A stretch of DNA of 64,000 nt from an uncultured Opitutales bacterium (GCA_943789375.1 CALSTX010000002.1:1-64000); one strand, 5' to 3'. Shown: positions 1 through 13,249, numbered from the stretch's first letter. The notes: generated by a model not told the origin, from the letters alone. Numbers and translations: made by a program.

Positions 1-3000
1 CTTGTGGGTTATTGGAAATTTGATGAGACTTCGGGGACAACTGCCCAACGATGCATCAGGCAATGACTATCATGCCGAACTCTTTAATGGTGGAGACGGT
101 TCTGCTTCCTGGACAGAGGGAAAGTAAACGGTGCCATCGAATTAGATGGGGTTGATGACTATCTTGCCATTCAAACTTTGAATTATACCCAGGCTGGTGA
201 GATTCCGGCGGTCACAGTGGTTGCCTGGGTAAAGACCTTAATGACAAATCAATCATATGTGATTAGTTATGATCGTTCGGAGAACTGGCGGTTTACGGTT
301 GGTGGTGATTTAAGCAATGGCAGGTTGTTTTTTGCGTCAACAGATTCTTCCGGAACTCTCTCGGATGATTATGGCAGTACCGAGTTGAACGACGGGAATT
401 GGCACTTGGTGGTTGTATCCTACGATTCATCGACCAGTTTGAAGAAATTTTATCTGGATGGAAATCCGGATGGTACCATCACCACCCACTCAAACAATGC
501 ACTGGGAAATGGATCAATGACAAGATTCGGTACGATTGGTGCAGTGAACGAAGATATTGCATACAATACTTTGGAGGAGGGTGGTCGTGGTGGATTCTTT
601 GAGGGATCTATCGACGAGATCAGACTTTACGATCGTGCACTGACGGATGCGGAAGTAAACCACCTCTATTTTCAGGCCACCACGGATAGTGACTCCGATG
701 GGTTGACCAATGCGGAAGAGGACAGCCTGGGGACCAGTTCAAGCAATACCGATACCGACGGGGATGGCATTTCAGATTGGGATGAAATTAATGGGTATCA
801 TACCTACGCTCAGATTAGTGGAGTTATGAGTTGGACAGCAGCCAAAGCAGATGCGGAAAGTCGCGGTGGGTACTTGGCCACAATTACCAGTGCGGAGGAA
901 AATAGTAGAGTCGTTGCGGCAGCTTCTTTGGATTATCTTTGGCTTGGAGGAAGTGATGCTAGTTCAGAAGGTACCTGGACATGGCTGAGTGGAGAGGCTA
1001 TGGATTACAGTAACTGGGGTAGTGGCGAGCCCAATGATTCCAGTGGAGAGGATTATCTCACTTTGACTGCTGCCAGGCAATGGAATGATACGACCAACAC
1101 TTATGCAACGATAAACGGCTACATTCTGGAAACCGAATATGCTCCCACCAACCCCCTTCAATCCGATTCCGACGGGGACGGGGTGGATGATTTAAGCGAA
1201 ATTAATCAGGGCAGGAATCCGAATCTTGTCGAACTTGCTGACTGGTCCTCTGTTGGTGCAGGAATATGGACTTTGTCAAATGCGGATTTGACAATACGGC
1301 AAACTGAAAATCAACCCGATCTTTATTATTTAACGCCATATGAAATATTGAACAAAAGCGTTACCTTTTCGATGGGGGTTTCAGGAGATACGGATAACGA
1401 TTATATTGGCTTTGTCATGGGATATGAAGACTCCTCGAATTATTATTATTTTTCATGGACTAAATCGGAGTCAAGTGAAGGTACTTCCCCCACAGATGGT
1501 TGGAATCTTTACAGGAAGGAAGACGGAGTAGTCAGCACTCTTGCAACTGACCAATCCGATTATACCAAAGGCTGGGAAATAGATGTGGATTATGATGTGA
1601 CTGTTTCTTACAGCTCAGGCAAAATGAGTATTCATTTACAAGGAGGGTCTCAGGCTTTTAGCATTGGCGCGACAATCACAACGATCGAGGATGACTTACC
1701 CAGTGGAAAATTCGGATTTTTTGGAAGTTCGCAAGCAGGTATGAATTTTAGTTCCTTAAAGTTCGAGCACTTATACACACCTGAGATTTCCCTTTCCGGA
1801 GAAGCTACGGTTTCGGTAGAAGGAGCGACATCATTTTCTGACCCCGGGGCAACTGCCACTGACTTTGAAGATGGAAGTCTGAGCTCAGCTATAACGACCA
1901 CTGGCACTGTAAACCTACAAGTAGTCGGATCTTATCAGTTGGTTTATACAGCTACCGATTCATCTGGTATTGATGTGCAGGTAAGCCGAACCGTCAATGT
2001 GGTGGACACGACGATCCCGGTGATCACTTTGACTGGCGATGCAACGATTACCCATGAAGCGGCGACTGTGTACACCGATGCAGGGAGCAGGCTGGGCGGA
2101 TACGGTGGACGGGAGTGGTACTTTGACGGCGAGTGGTACAGTGGATGTAAACACGGTGGGCACTTATGTTTTAACCTACGATTACACGGATGCTGCGGGT
2201 AACGCGGCGGTGCAAGTCAGCCGGACTGTCAATGTGGTGGACACGACGATCCCGGTGATCACTTCGATTGGCGATGCAACGATTACCCATGAAGCGGCGA
2301 CTGTGTACACCGATGCAGGGAGCAGCCTGGACCGATACCTTGGACGGCACCGGGACAGTAACGGCGGATGGCACGGTGGATGTAAACACGGTGGGTATTT
2401 ATGTTTTAAGCTATGATTACGCGGATGCTGCGGGTAACGCTGCTGTGCAAGTCAGCCGGACTGTCAATGTGGTGGACACAACGATCCCGGTGATTATCCT
2501 AAACGGAGAGGAGACTGTGATACAGGAAGCATCGACAGCGTACACGGATGCGGGAGCAGACTGGGCGGATACCGTGGACGGAAATGGTACACTGACTGCG
2601 AGTGGCACGGTGGATGTAAACACGGTGGGTAGTTATGTTTTAACCTATGATTTTACGGATGCTGCGGGTAACGCTGCTGTGCAAGTCAGCCGAACGGTCC
2701 ATGTCTTGGACACGACAGCCCCGGTGATTACTTTAAATGGGGAAGCTGAAGTGAGCCACGAAGCATCGACAGCGTACACGGATGCGGGAGCAGACTGGGC
2801 GGATACCGTGGACGGAAATGGTACCCTGACTGCGAGTGGCACGGTGGATGTAAACACGGTGGGTAGTTATGTTTTAACCTATGATTATACGGATGCTGCG
2901 GGTAACGCAGCGGTACAAGTCAGCCAAACAGTCCATGTGGTGGACACAACAATTCCAGTGATTACTTTAACTGGAGAGGAGACTGTGACTCACGAAGCAG

Positions 3001-4356
3001 CGACAGCGTACACGGATGCGGGAGCAGACTGGACAGATACCGTGGACGGAAATGGTACCCTGACCGCGAGTGGGACGGTGGATGTAAACACGTTGGGCAC
3101 TTATGTTTTAACCTATGATTACACGGATGCTGCGGGTAACGCAGCGGTACAAGTCAGCCGTACAGTCCATGTGGTGGACACAACAGCTCCAGTGATTACT
3201 TTAACTGGAGAAGTTGAAGTGAGCCATCAGGTATGGGTGGAATACGAGGATGCGGGAGCAGAAGCAAGCGACAGTATGGATGGTAACCTGACGGCAAGCC
3301 TGCAGGTTACCAACACGGTGGATATAAAGCAACCGGGGGTGTACAGCGTACTTTATGAACTAACGGATGCGTCCGGGAACGCGGCGGTTTCTCTGACCCG
3401 AACCGTAACAGTCATCAATGAGGATCCGACCGGATTGGAGCTTTCAGGGCTGGAAGTAGGGGAGAACCTGCCCATAGGAACAGAGGTGGGAGTGTTTTCG
3501 ACGGATGACCCGGATGATCCAGAAGGGAATCGTACTTACAGTTATTCAATTGTAGGTGGAAGCGGGGAGGCATCTTTTCGTATGAATGCTGGAGGGGTGC
3601 TCCAGACTGCAGAAGTTTTTGATTACGAGAATCAGACGGAGTATGAACTTCGGATTCGGACAACAGATGCCTTTGGAGGGGTATTGGAACAAAATGTGAG
3701 CATTGGAATCGTGGACTGCTTTCACGCGATAGTAGATACGGCAGCGGTGAGTGGAGTGAGCGAGAGTACCGCCTTTTTAAGCGGAGAGGTGTTGGATGAG
3801 GGTGGACTGTCTGGGGTTTCGGAAAGGGGATTTTTAGTTTCAACCCGGCCTGATGTAATATACGGGGAAAGTGAAGTGTTTGCAAGTTTACGGAGGTACG
3901 GGAAGCGGAACTTTTAGTGAAGAGGTGAAAAATTTAAAGTCGGGCGAAAAATACTTTGCCCGAGCCTATGCGTTGAATGCGGAGGGGATTGCTTATGGGG
4001 CTAGTGAGAGATTTGTGACAGGAGATGCGGAGGAACCATTATTTATTGAAGGGGCCGAAGCTTTGGATGGATCCCAGGGGTGGTGGCAGAGTGCCTGGCT
4101 TGGATCATTTTATGAAAGCCAGCATGATGGCTGGTTGTTGCACGAAAGACTGGGCTGGTTGTTTGCGGTGCCTGACCCCGAAGAGGGGGTATGGTTCTGG
4201 AAAGAGGGATTAGAGTGGATCTGGACCGATAATGGAGTGTACCCGTATTTTCATGCGGAGGAATCAGCCGGGTGGCTGTTTTTCCATGGGGAAGATGACG
4301 ATAACTGCCTGTTGTACAACTATGAGGCCGAGAAATGGATAATAATTGGGAAGTAA
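1..4356 (+). CDS. Large modular surface/adhesin-like protein, 5' end outside window, frameshifted
   Basis: C-terminal part of a very large secreted protein. Domains in order: LamG/concanavalin-like (1-660, begins LVGYWKFDETSGT), thrombospondin type-3 Ca-binding repeats (about 685-790), C-type lectin-like (about 800-1135, WLGGSD...WNDT), another TSP3 stretch (1147-1230), a TSP C-terminal-like beta-sandwich (1230-1770), about seven Ig-like DUF5011 repeats (1780-3410), a cadherin-like domain (3420-3710), an FN3-like domain (3720-4020) and a Trp-rich C-terminal module (4050-4350). Reading is interrupted by single-base changes near 48, 120, 2090, 2327 and 3880; the last three are all +1 and together restore the original frame. 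The FecR-domain gene follows after 3 bp, suggesting cotranscription. Glycan or cell binding at the surface is inferred from the domains; the ligand is unknown. Domain calls are by motif recognition only. Confidence 0.8.
2002..3173 (+). repeat. Tandem 234-235 bp repeats encoding 78-residue Ig-like (DUF5011) units
   Basis: Five consecutive highly similar units begin at the recurring GTGGACAC... segment at 2002, 2237, 2472, 2706 and 2940, ending where it recurs at 3174. Spacings are 235, 235, 234, 234 and 234 bp. Each unit encodes a TDAG..WADTVDG...GTVDVNTVG...YDYTDAAGN pattern. More divergent units lie before (1780-2001) and after (3174-3410). The two 235-bp units each carry one extra G in the GCAGGGAGCAG context and are the points where the frame shifts. 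The near-identity points to recent unit duplication or recombination; such arrays also assemble poorly. Confidence 0.9.
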
Positions 4357-4359
4357 GCG

Positions 4360-6618
4360 ATGGAGGGTAAAAGCACAGGGATCATCTTTTTAGCCATTAC
4401 ACTTTTCTGTACCGCACTGCTTCATGGACAGGAAGAGGATGCGGCGATGGTGGCGGGTGCATTGATCGTGGTGGAGCGTGAAGATCCGGTGGCATTTCTA
4501 AATGCAGATGGTCAGGCACTGGAAGAAGAGATTGAGATTGGTTCGGTTTTAGCACCGGGGAACTGGGCGATTGCGGAGAAGGGGGGGAAGCTCACCCTGT
4601 TGCTTTCCAATGGAACCTTGGTGACTCTGCTCTCAAATACCAAGATGAAGGCGGGCGATTTTAGTCAGGCTCCCTTTGATCCGGGAGACCGGAAGATGTC
4701 AGATTTGACGGGAGAACCTAGCAGTTCACAAGTGGGACTGGACCTGGATTTTGGATCTTTGGTGGTGAAGACCAAAAAGTTGGACAAGAAATCGAGCTTT
4801 GATATCCATTCACCGATCGGGACCGCGGGGATTCGCGGGACGGAGTTTCAGATGGACTTTGATCCGGGGCAGGGTATGCAATTGGATGTGACTGAGTCGA
4901 CGGTGGCATTTACGCCTTCGGGTGGAGCGAGTGCCACACCGGTGAGTCAGGGGAGCGGATTGGATTTTTCCGGTTCCGGAAGTGTTGCTACCCGGGCGGT
5001 GAACCCGGTGGTAGCTCAAAGCATTGCTCGGGTTACGAGTTCAGCGGTATCGGCATCGAATAACATATCTTTGAGTGCAGTGACCTCGGCGATGAAGCAA
5101 ACAGCCGTGGCCGGATCTGAGGGTGGATCAGACGATTCGGGGGATGAAGAGGGAGACGGGGAAGGTGACGATGGCTCGGGCGGAGACGATAGTAGCGAGG
5201 GAGAGGGTAGCAGTGACGGGGCAGGCGAGTCATCCAGTGCACCTACAGGAGATACATCCCCTGGTTCAATGATTGACTCACTTTTGGAAAGTGATCCTGA
5301 TGCCAAGCAAACCCGGGAGACCGGCAAGGTAAGTTTGAATTCAAAAAAATTAGCAGGGCTTCCCTTTTCCAAGTCCCAATTGGATAGGTTTTTTCAGCTT
5401 TCAGATTCTTTACAGGATGAACTGCTGGAGATCGAGGTGGAGGATGCGATGAGGTTGCTTGACACTAAGGGGTTTTACCAGTCCCAGGCAGAGACTTTCT
5501 TTGAGTACTCAGATGACACCCAAGACTTACTTTTATTGTTGGAGGATATTCCGTTGGTGAGTTTGTTGGAGGGTAAAATTGAAGAGGAATTTATTGAGTC
5601 AACCCTGAGTGTTCATTCCATTGATTCCGGGAGTTCCGCAAATATACCCGCAGATAAGTCCGCCTCTAATTTGGAGGAAGAAGTGTTGGCACTGGGAGAT
5701 GCGATGCGCTCTTCGGGAACCGGTGCAGTGTTTGCGAAGGTGGAAGAGATGAATGGAGGGGACTGGAGTGAAGCTTGGCTTGAGACTGCCCGGGTGGGAA
5801 GTCAGTTGGTTCAAGATTATAGCTTTTCATCCGATGTGGAGAACCTAGCCATTCTTAGCTCGGAGCAGGTAATGGATAATCCCTTTTATAGTACGGTTTC
5901 CACACTTTATGATCAGTTAATCTTTGACTTTATGGATTTGGGAATGTCTCCGGTGGTTATTGGGGGAAGCCGCCTGACTGTGGGTGACGGTAGCTATAAT
6001 TTTACCGAGATGCTGGGAGACAAGGCCGTTTTGCTGATTGGAGCGACCGAGCAATTAAACCTGAGCGGGACGATTAACTTTGGTGGCGATGCCGGGCTTA
6101 GTGCAATGCTTGCCAGTGGCGCGGTCATCGTGGTGAGTGCCGGGACAAGTATCAAAGGAGCCTTGGCGGATTTGGTGATCTCAGCGAGGCAGGATGTGTT
6201 ACTTAGGGATTCGATAATGGAAAGTTCCCGGGATGTGGCCATCCGGAGCTTGCGGGATTTGCAACTTAATCAGGTAACGATTACCGCAGCTGATCTGGTA
6301 CATCTACGGGCCAGCCGGAACTTGGATGTAGATGGCTTACAACTTAGCCAGTCCTTGCCAAGCCTGATTATGGAAGCCACCACCATTCGCCTGAGCAATG
6401 TTGACTTCCCCAGTGCCACCGAAGTACAGTTAAACAGCCTGAAGGGCCCCATCGATGGAAGATACCCTAACTTTGGTACCGGGGTATCGTTGGAGCAGCA
6501 ATTGGGTCGGGTAAACTTCATTGAGAATGTTCGCTCAGGTGGCAACCTGATGAATGACCGCCCCAGTTTCGACCAGTTCGGTGGTAATATTTCGATCGGC
6601 AAACTGACCAAGCCTTGA
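4360..6618 (+). CDS. Secreted FecR-domain protein with acidic linker and beta-helix-like C-terminus
   Basis: 752 residues with an N-terminal signal peptide (residues 1-24, ...LLHGQ). Residues about 55-180 match the FecR domain: a GNW..AEKGGKLTLLLSNGT start and an SPIGTAGIRGTEF segment, the family hallmark. A Gly/Ser/Asp/Glu-rich low-complexity linker follows at about 250-300. The C-terminal part (about 545-700) has short hydrophobic repeats (LVISARQDVLLRDS-like) suggesting a parallel beta-helix as in filamentous-haemagglutinin-type proteins. There is no transmembrane helix, unlike classical FecR anti-sigma regulators, so a structural or surface role is more likely than signalling (inference). 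It lies 3 bp after the modular surface protein and 23 bp before the beta-barrel gene, apparently one operon. The frame is intact. Confidence 0.75.
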   Translation: MEGKSTGIIFLAITLFCTALLHGQEEDAAMVAGALIVVEREDPVAFLNADGQALEEEIEIGSVLAPGNWAIAEKGGKLTLLLSNGTLVTLLSNTKMKAGDFSQAPFDPGDRKMSDLTGEPSSSQVGLDLDFGSLVVKTKKLDKKSSFDIHSPIGTAGIRGTEFQMDFDPGQGMQLDVTESTVAFTPSGGASATPVSQGSGLDFSGSGSVATRAVNPVVAQSIARVTSSAVSASNNISLSAVTSAMKQTAVAGSEGGSDDSGDEEGDGEGDDGSGGDDSSEGEGSSDGAGESSSAPTGDTSPGSMIDSLLESDPDAKQTRETGKVSLNSKKLAGLPFSKSQLDRFFQLSDSLQDELLEIEVEDAMRLLDTKGFYQSQAETFFEYSDDTQDLLLLLEDIPLVSLLEGKIEEEFIESTLSVHSIDSGSSANIPADKSASNLEEEVLALGDAMRSSGTGAVFAKVEEMNGGDWSEAWLETARVGSQLVQDYSFSSDVENLAILSSEQVMDNPFYSTVSTLYDQLIFDFMDLGMSPVVIGGSRLTVGDGSYNFTEMLGDKAVLLIGATEQLNLSGTINFGGDAGLSAMLASGAVIVVSAGTSIKGALADLVISARQDVLLRDSIMESSRDVAIRSLRDLQLNQVTITAADLVHLRASRNLDVDGLQLSQSLPSLIMEATTIRLSNVDFPSATEVQLNSLKGPIDGRYPNFGTGVSLEQQLGRVNFIENVRSGGNLMNDRPSFDQFGGNISIGKLTKP

Positions 6619-6641
6619 TTTTATAATTGATAAGAAGACCT

Positions 6642-7721
6642 ATGAATTCACTTTTTACGAGATTCCAATTGATCAAGTATTTTCTTTTTGTAACCTCTGG
6701 CACTTTTGTCTTATGGACAGGCGATAAAGGTTCCGAAACCTTCTTTACCAGGATATGCAGGTTTTCACTCAAATCTCGGTATTCAGGAAATTGTTGAGGT
6801 TGGTGTGCCGTTGTCAAAAAAAAGAACGGTTCTTACCACTCCACCGTCTCAAGCAGTAGAGATATCTGCAGATTCTCCTGTAGTGATCGCCCCTACATCT
6901 TCCTGCATTACCGGAAGTTGCTCCTGAAACTAACCCAAAAGACTCTCTTTCTGTTACGCCTCAATTGGGCTTACGTTTCTACCGGACATCCAATGTTTTG
7001 AGGGCTGAAAGTGGAAGCGAGCAGGGTTCGAGGGTTTTTGAATCAAACATTGGTATTGGGATTTCCCGACCGGCTATGGAGCTCAGTCCTTATGTTACTT
7101 TAATTCCCCGTCTTGATTTGATGATGCAATGGGCAAATTATGGAAAATATTCTGAATTGTTGGATTATCGGTTTGGTTTGGTTAAGGGTGGGTTGGCCTT
7201 TGGCTTTTCTGATGGTTGGAGTGCAGGGGTAACTTTGGACTATAATGTACTTCATAACCAAAAGACAGGAGACCGCACTTTTGATTCCTGGTCCCCCGCA
7301 ATATCCTTGCAGAAGATTCATTCCCTCTCGGACTCCTCTTTTGTAATGGCAGATATCATGCTCAGACAATCCTCGACTGAGCAAACGGTTACCTTTCCTG
7401 CCGCCGGAGTTTTTGCAGACAGCGGAGATAATCGGCAATACACCGCCTCATTGACTTATATCAAACAACTTGGCGAAAATGGAAAATGGACCTTTATGCC
7501 AAGAATGTCATACACCCTCACTGAATACTTGAAGAGCCCGAGCACTGGCCGAGAAGATGACCGATCTGTTTTCCATCGGAGCCAGTCTTGATGTACCAGT
7601 GGACGGATTGGTTGAACGCTCAGACTTTCCTAACCAATTCTTCGATGAATCGTCTGATGCTATCCCTAGCTTCAGTGCCACTGATTTTGGCCTTTCCCTG
7701 TCGGCCAGTCATCAGTTTTAG
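6642..7721 (+). CDS. Outer-membrane beta-barrel protein, frameshifted
   Basis: Starts at ATG 6642 with a signal peptide (MNSLFTRFQLIKYFLFVTS...). Reading moves to another frame near 6700 (LSYGQAIKVPKPSLPGYAGF), again near 6910 (PALPEVAPETNP...) and again near 7565, where LFSIGASLDVPVDGL leads to ...LSLSASHQF and a TAG at 7719-7721. The body has alternating amphipathic strands (LDLMMQWANYG, GLAFGFSDGWSAGVTLDYN, QYTASLTYIKQLG), and the last residue is Phe, the usual C-terminal aromatic signal for BAM-dependent insertion. The family is not recognised. Position directly after the surface protein and FecR genes suggests a role in exporting or anchoring those proteins (inference). Three single-base lesions in 1.1 kb imply either assembly errors or a recent pseudogene. 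Confidence 0.6.
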
Positions 7722-7730
7722 GCAATTTGA

Positions 7731-9310
7731 TCAGTTTATTCGAGGGAGCTTCCCCACCAGTCTTTGTTTGGTTTGTAACTGGGACTCAGGAATCGTGCAT
7801 GCTGTTTTTCTAGGCCCGCTTTTTGCTGTGTCTTGATCTGCTTCCATCGATACTGATCTTTTGGATGCATCAAATGCAGGGTCTTCGGTAGGAAATTTGG
7901 CATTGGTTTGCCTGAGCCATTGGTCGAGCCGAACTCTCATCTGCTTGGCTCTTGTGCTTTCGCTTGAGGAAAGTTCATTTTGTTCACCAACATCCTCCAA
8001 CAGATTATAGAGTTCATCCCGACCATCCTCGTGGTAGTGAATCAGTTTCCAGTTTCCTTCCATAATGATAGAGCTCGGTTCTCCTCCTTGGTTGCCGTAA
8101 TGAGGATAATGCCAAAAGAGGGGTCGAGCCTTAATTTTTTCACCTTGGAGTAAAGGGACAAGGCTTACTCCGTCAATGGCTTGCTCTTGGGGTAAAGTAA
8201 TATTACAGAGCTCTAATAGAGTAGGGTACCAGTCGATACCGCTCACAGGAGTCGAACTTGTCGAACCATCTTTGATAACGCCAGGTGCTTTTATATAAAA
8301 GGGTTCCCGTGATACCACCTTCCCATTGGCGTCCTTTTCCGCCGCGCAGGGGGAGGTTGGATGTGGCATAAGCATCGCCCGAGGAAACTCCGCCATTGTC
8401 TGAGGTAAAGCAGACGATGGTGTCTTTTATCCAGTCCGAGCTCTTCCAGTTTTCGCAGAACGATTCCGATGGACTTGATCCAAGTAATGCTCAATCATGC
8501 CGGCATAGACCGGGCAGTCCTGGGCTTGACGAACATTCAGCCGGCGATCGAAAAGAAAACGATTTTGTTCTTTGATAAGGCCCATCTTTTCTGCCTTCTC
8601 GCGGTATTTGCTCCAGAGTTTTTCGGTGGTTTGAATCGGTGCATGAACCGTGTAAAATGAGAGGTAGGCCAGGAAAGGTTGGTCCTTGTGCTTTTCGATG
8701 AACTTGGCTGTCTCCTGCCCAAGGCGCCGGGTCAGGGATTCTCCTTTGGGTCCAGAATTCTAGGTTGGGGTTGGTGGTAGGGGGAAAAGAATCCGCCCCG
8801 AGGTCCGCCCACATCCCATCCTCCACGATTAATTTTAAACCCATGATCCGTGGGCCACGAGCCCCTACCTCCTAAGTGCCATTTTCCTGCAAAAAATGTA
8901 TGATACCCTGCATCCTGCATCGCTTCTGCAAGTGTAATCTCAGAAGCTTTCAGGTTTCCCTCATAGTCAGGGGGGAGGTGACTGTCATAACGACCCCTTT
9001 TTCGATGGTGTGCACCTACTGGGCCCCCTATATATTCAGTGATTCCATGATTGGTTGGGTATTTTCCCGTGAGAATGCTGGCACGAGACGGACTGCAGAC
9101 CTGACAGGTTGCATAGCCCCGAGTAAATTTCATGCCCTCCTGGGCAATTCGGTCAATATTTGGGGTCTCATAAAAGGTGGAGCCCTCATTGCTAAGATCT
9201 CGGGCACCCAGATCATCTACAAGAATAAATAAAACATTCGGTTTTGTTGAGGCTGAGGATAAACAGAAAAACGAAAACCATAGAAATACAAGAACGCATG
9301 ACTTTTGCAT
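7731..9310 (-). CDS. Sulfatase (S1 family), frameshifted
   Basis: Secreted arylsulfatase-type enzyme that cleaves sulfate esters, probably on algal polysaccharides. Signal peptide MQKSCVLVFLWFSFFCLSS is followed by the metal-binding LVDDLG, the formylglycine signature CSPSR in VCSPSRASILTG, and GKWHLG. From the start to about 8750 the frame is intact. It then shifts near 8750 (continuing GESLTRRLGQETAKFIEKH), near 8470 (KSIGIVLRKLEELGLD), near 8435 (KDTIVCFTSDNGGVSSGDAY) and near 8320 (REPFYIKAPGVIKDGS), and runs on to a C-terminus at 7731. I chose ATG 9310 because the signal peptide starts there; a TTG at 9346 would add 12 non-signal residues. It converges on the beta-barrel gene with a 9-bp gap. 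The four frame changes make an intact product doubtful unless they are errors. Confidence 0.75.
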
Positions 9311-9393
9311 GGTTAATGTAAAACCCCGAATCTTTGTTCCAAGCAATACTTAAAGGCGGAGAGAAACCTTAAAAACGATTCCCTCCGATTTTA

Positions 9394-11622
<2,229 letters not shown>

Positions 11623-11787
11623 AGTGTTAATTGGATTCGAAGTGAATTAGCTATAAAGTTTACTCTCTTGTCCTGCAATCATCTTCCCTCGTACATTTTG
11701 ATTTCCATCTTGGTTGTGATTAAAGTATTCACTTTTCCGTATAGTTTTTTAATAGAATTATTATCACGGAATTTATACTTTCCAATA

Positions 11788-12924
11788 TTGACCGAAGGGA
11801 AAAATGTTTTAAAAAGTATTCTATTGTCCTTAACCAAAAATAATCAAATTGAAGAAATATCTTCTCACTTTTGTATAGCCGGAGAGCCAGAAAGTAGTGG
11901 GCAGTTTGGAAACGGAAATGTCAATGACACCTACCTGATTACCTGCTCAGATAAGGATGGAAAAAATGTCTACACCTTGCAGCGGATTAATCATTTTGTT
12001 TTTAAAGATCCGGTTGCGTTGATGAATAATTTTGAAAGGGTAACTTCCCATTTACTTTCAAAATCGATCGAGCAAAATCATGGCAAGGATGTTCTGACTC
12101 TTATCCCTACGCGCGATGGTAAATCTTTTCACCTGGATGTGGATGGCCATTATTGGCGTATGACCAAATTTATTGCGGGCGGGAAATCTTTTGATGTGCC
12201 CGAGCATGATGGTCATGCCTTTGAGGCAGCCAAGGCATTTGGTCAATTTCAGGCAAATTTAAATGATTTGGGAGAGCCTGCTTTGGTTGAGACTATCCCC
12301 GCTTTTCACAATACAAGAAAGAGGTTTGACCGTTTCACTGAAATGGTTAGCCGTAATCCCAAAAACCGCTTGAATGAAGTTGAGGATTTGGTGGAATTAT
12401 TTTTGAAACATGAGAAATTAGCAGATGCTATCAAAAGACCTGAATTTCCCAGACGAGTCGTTCATAATGATACCAAGTTAAATAATGTGTTGCTTCATCA
12501 GACAACTGGCAAAGCAATATGTGTGGTAGACCTTGATACAGTGATGCCCGGTTGCGCTCTTCATGACTTTGGGGATTTGGTCCGGACGGCAGCAAATGCC
12601 GCGGACGAGGATGAGACTGACCTTAGCAAGGTACAGTTTTTGCCTTCCCGATTTGAGGCGATTATGGATGGTTACTTGTTAGGGTGCCAGGGAATGCTGA
12701 TAGAAAAAGAAATCAAAAAATTAGCCATCGCTCCGATTGCGATTACTTATGAGTTGGCCCTGCGCTTTCTGACCGATTTTTTAGAAGGAGATCTATATTT
12801 TAAAACCCACCGGGAAGGTCACAATATAGAACGAGCCAAATCGCAATTTACACTGATGAAGTCTATGCTAACATTTAGGGAAGAAATGGAAGAGCTTATC
12901 CGAACTAAACGGGATCTTTTTTAA
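11788..12924 (+). CDS. Aminoglycoside-phosphotransferase-fold sugar kinase, NahK-like
   Basis: Kinase of the APH/choline-kinase fold resembling N-acetylhexosamine 1-kinase, which phosphorylates GlcNAc/GalNAc at C1 with ATP. Supporting segments: nucleotide-binding FGNGNVNDTYLI, the catalytic loop HNDTKLNNVLL, and the Mg-binding VVDLDTVMPG followed by HDFGDLVR. The open frame extends upstream to 11563, overlapping icd, but that extension has no homologous character. The likely start is TTG 11788 or TTG 11824; no in-frame ATG exists near the conserved N-terminus, so the start is uncertain. About 165 bp separate it from the divergent icd. Amino-sugar salvage is inferred from family resemblance; the exact substrate is not determinable here. 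Confidence 0.75.
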   Translation: MTEGKNVLKSILLSLTKNNQIEEISSHFCIAGEPESSGQFGNGNVNDTYLITCSDKDGKNVYTLQRINHFVFKDPVALMNNFERVTSHLLSKSIEQNHGKDVLTLIPTRDGKSFHLDVDGHYWRMTKFIAGGKSFDVPEHDGHAFEAAKAFGQFQANLNDLGEPALVETIPAFHNTRKRFDRFTEMVSRNPKNRLNEVEDLVELFLKHEKLADAIKRPEFPRRVVHNDTKLNNVLLHQTTGKAICVVDLDTVMPGCALHDFGDLVRTAANAADEDETDLSKVQFLPSRFEAIMDGYLLGCQGMLIEKEIKKLAIAPIAITYELALRFLTDFLEGDLYFKTHREGHNIERAKSQFTLMKSMLTFREEMEELIRTKRDLF

Positions 12925-12930
12925 TCTTTT

Positions 12931-13147
12931 CTAAGATAGGAAAAATTCTGTGGGTAGCACCCAATCGTCTCCATTCCATTTGATGCCGTACTGGCTCTCC
13001 AGAGCCCTAAGCTTTTTTTTGCCTACGATCATATAGTTACATGTCATAAGGAATCCGTTCACCCTTAGTATTTTCAAAAAACCAAATCTCCGTATTCCCT
13101 TTATCTAACTCAGTTGGATTGTTATCTGTGTGTTGATTGTTGGTCAT
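12931..13147 (-). CDS. Small hypothetical protein, one frameshift
   Basis: Reads MTNNQHTDNNPTELDKGNTE then IWFFENTKGERIPYDM to a stop at 13037. One base further the coherent sequence continues as YMIVGKKKLRALESQYGI and KWNGDDWVLPTEFFLS, with a stop at 12931-12933. Inserting one base near 13035 joins both into a protein of about 70 residues. The second half cannot be chance noise with confidence, but its Trp/charged composition resembles a folded small domain. ATG 13147 is chosen as the start; an ATG at 13249 directly abutting the porin stop codon would add 34 residues. Function unknown; no motif recognised. Confidence 0.4.
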
Positions 13148-13249
13148 GAGAAATTCAGAATTATTTTGGATATATTGTTCAGTTAATATTATCCTTAGCT
13201 TACTTTTTTCATAAAAAGCCAAATTAAGTCTAATATTAAATGGGAACAT

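Noticed and set aside
2002-3173. Repeat array as CRISPR or as a mobile element
   Set aside because: The units are contiguous 234-bp coding repeats without spacers, in frame with DUF5011-type Ig domains.
1-4356. Programmed ribosomal frameshifting in the surface protein
   Set aside because: Frame changes lie at ordinary sites without slippery heptamers or stems, and similar changes occur in many neighbouring genes, so indels are the simpler explanation.
5016-5372. Ser/Pro-rich frame on the - strand within the FecR gene
   Set aside because: It is the complement of the Gly/Ser/Asp-rich linker of the FecR protein.
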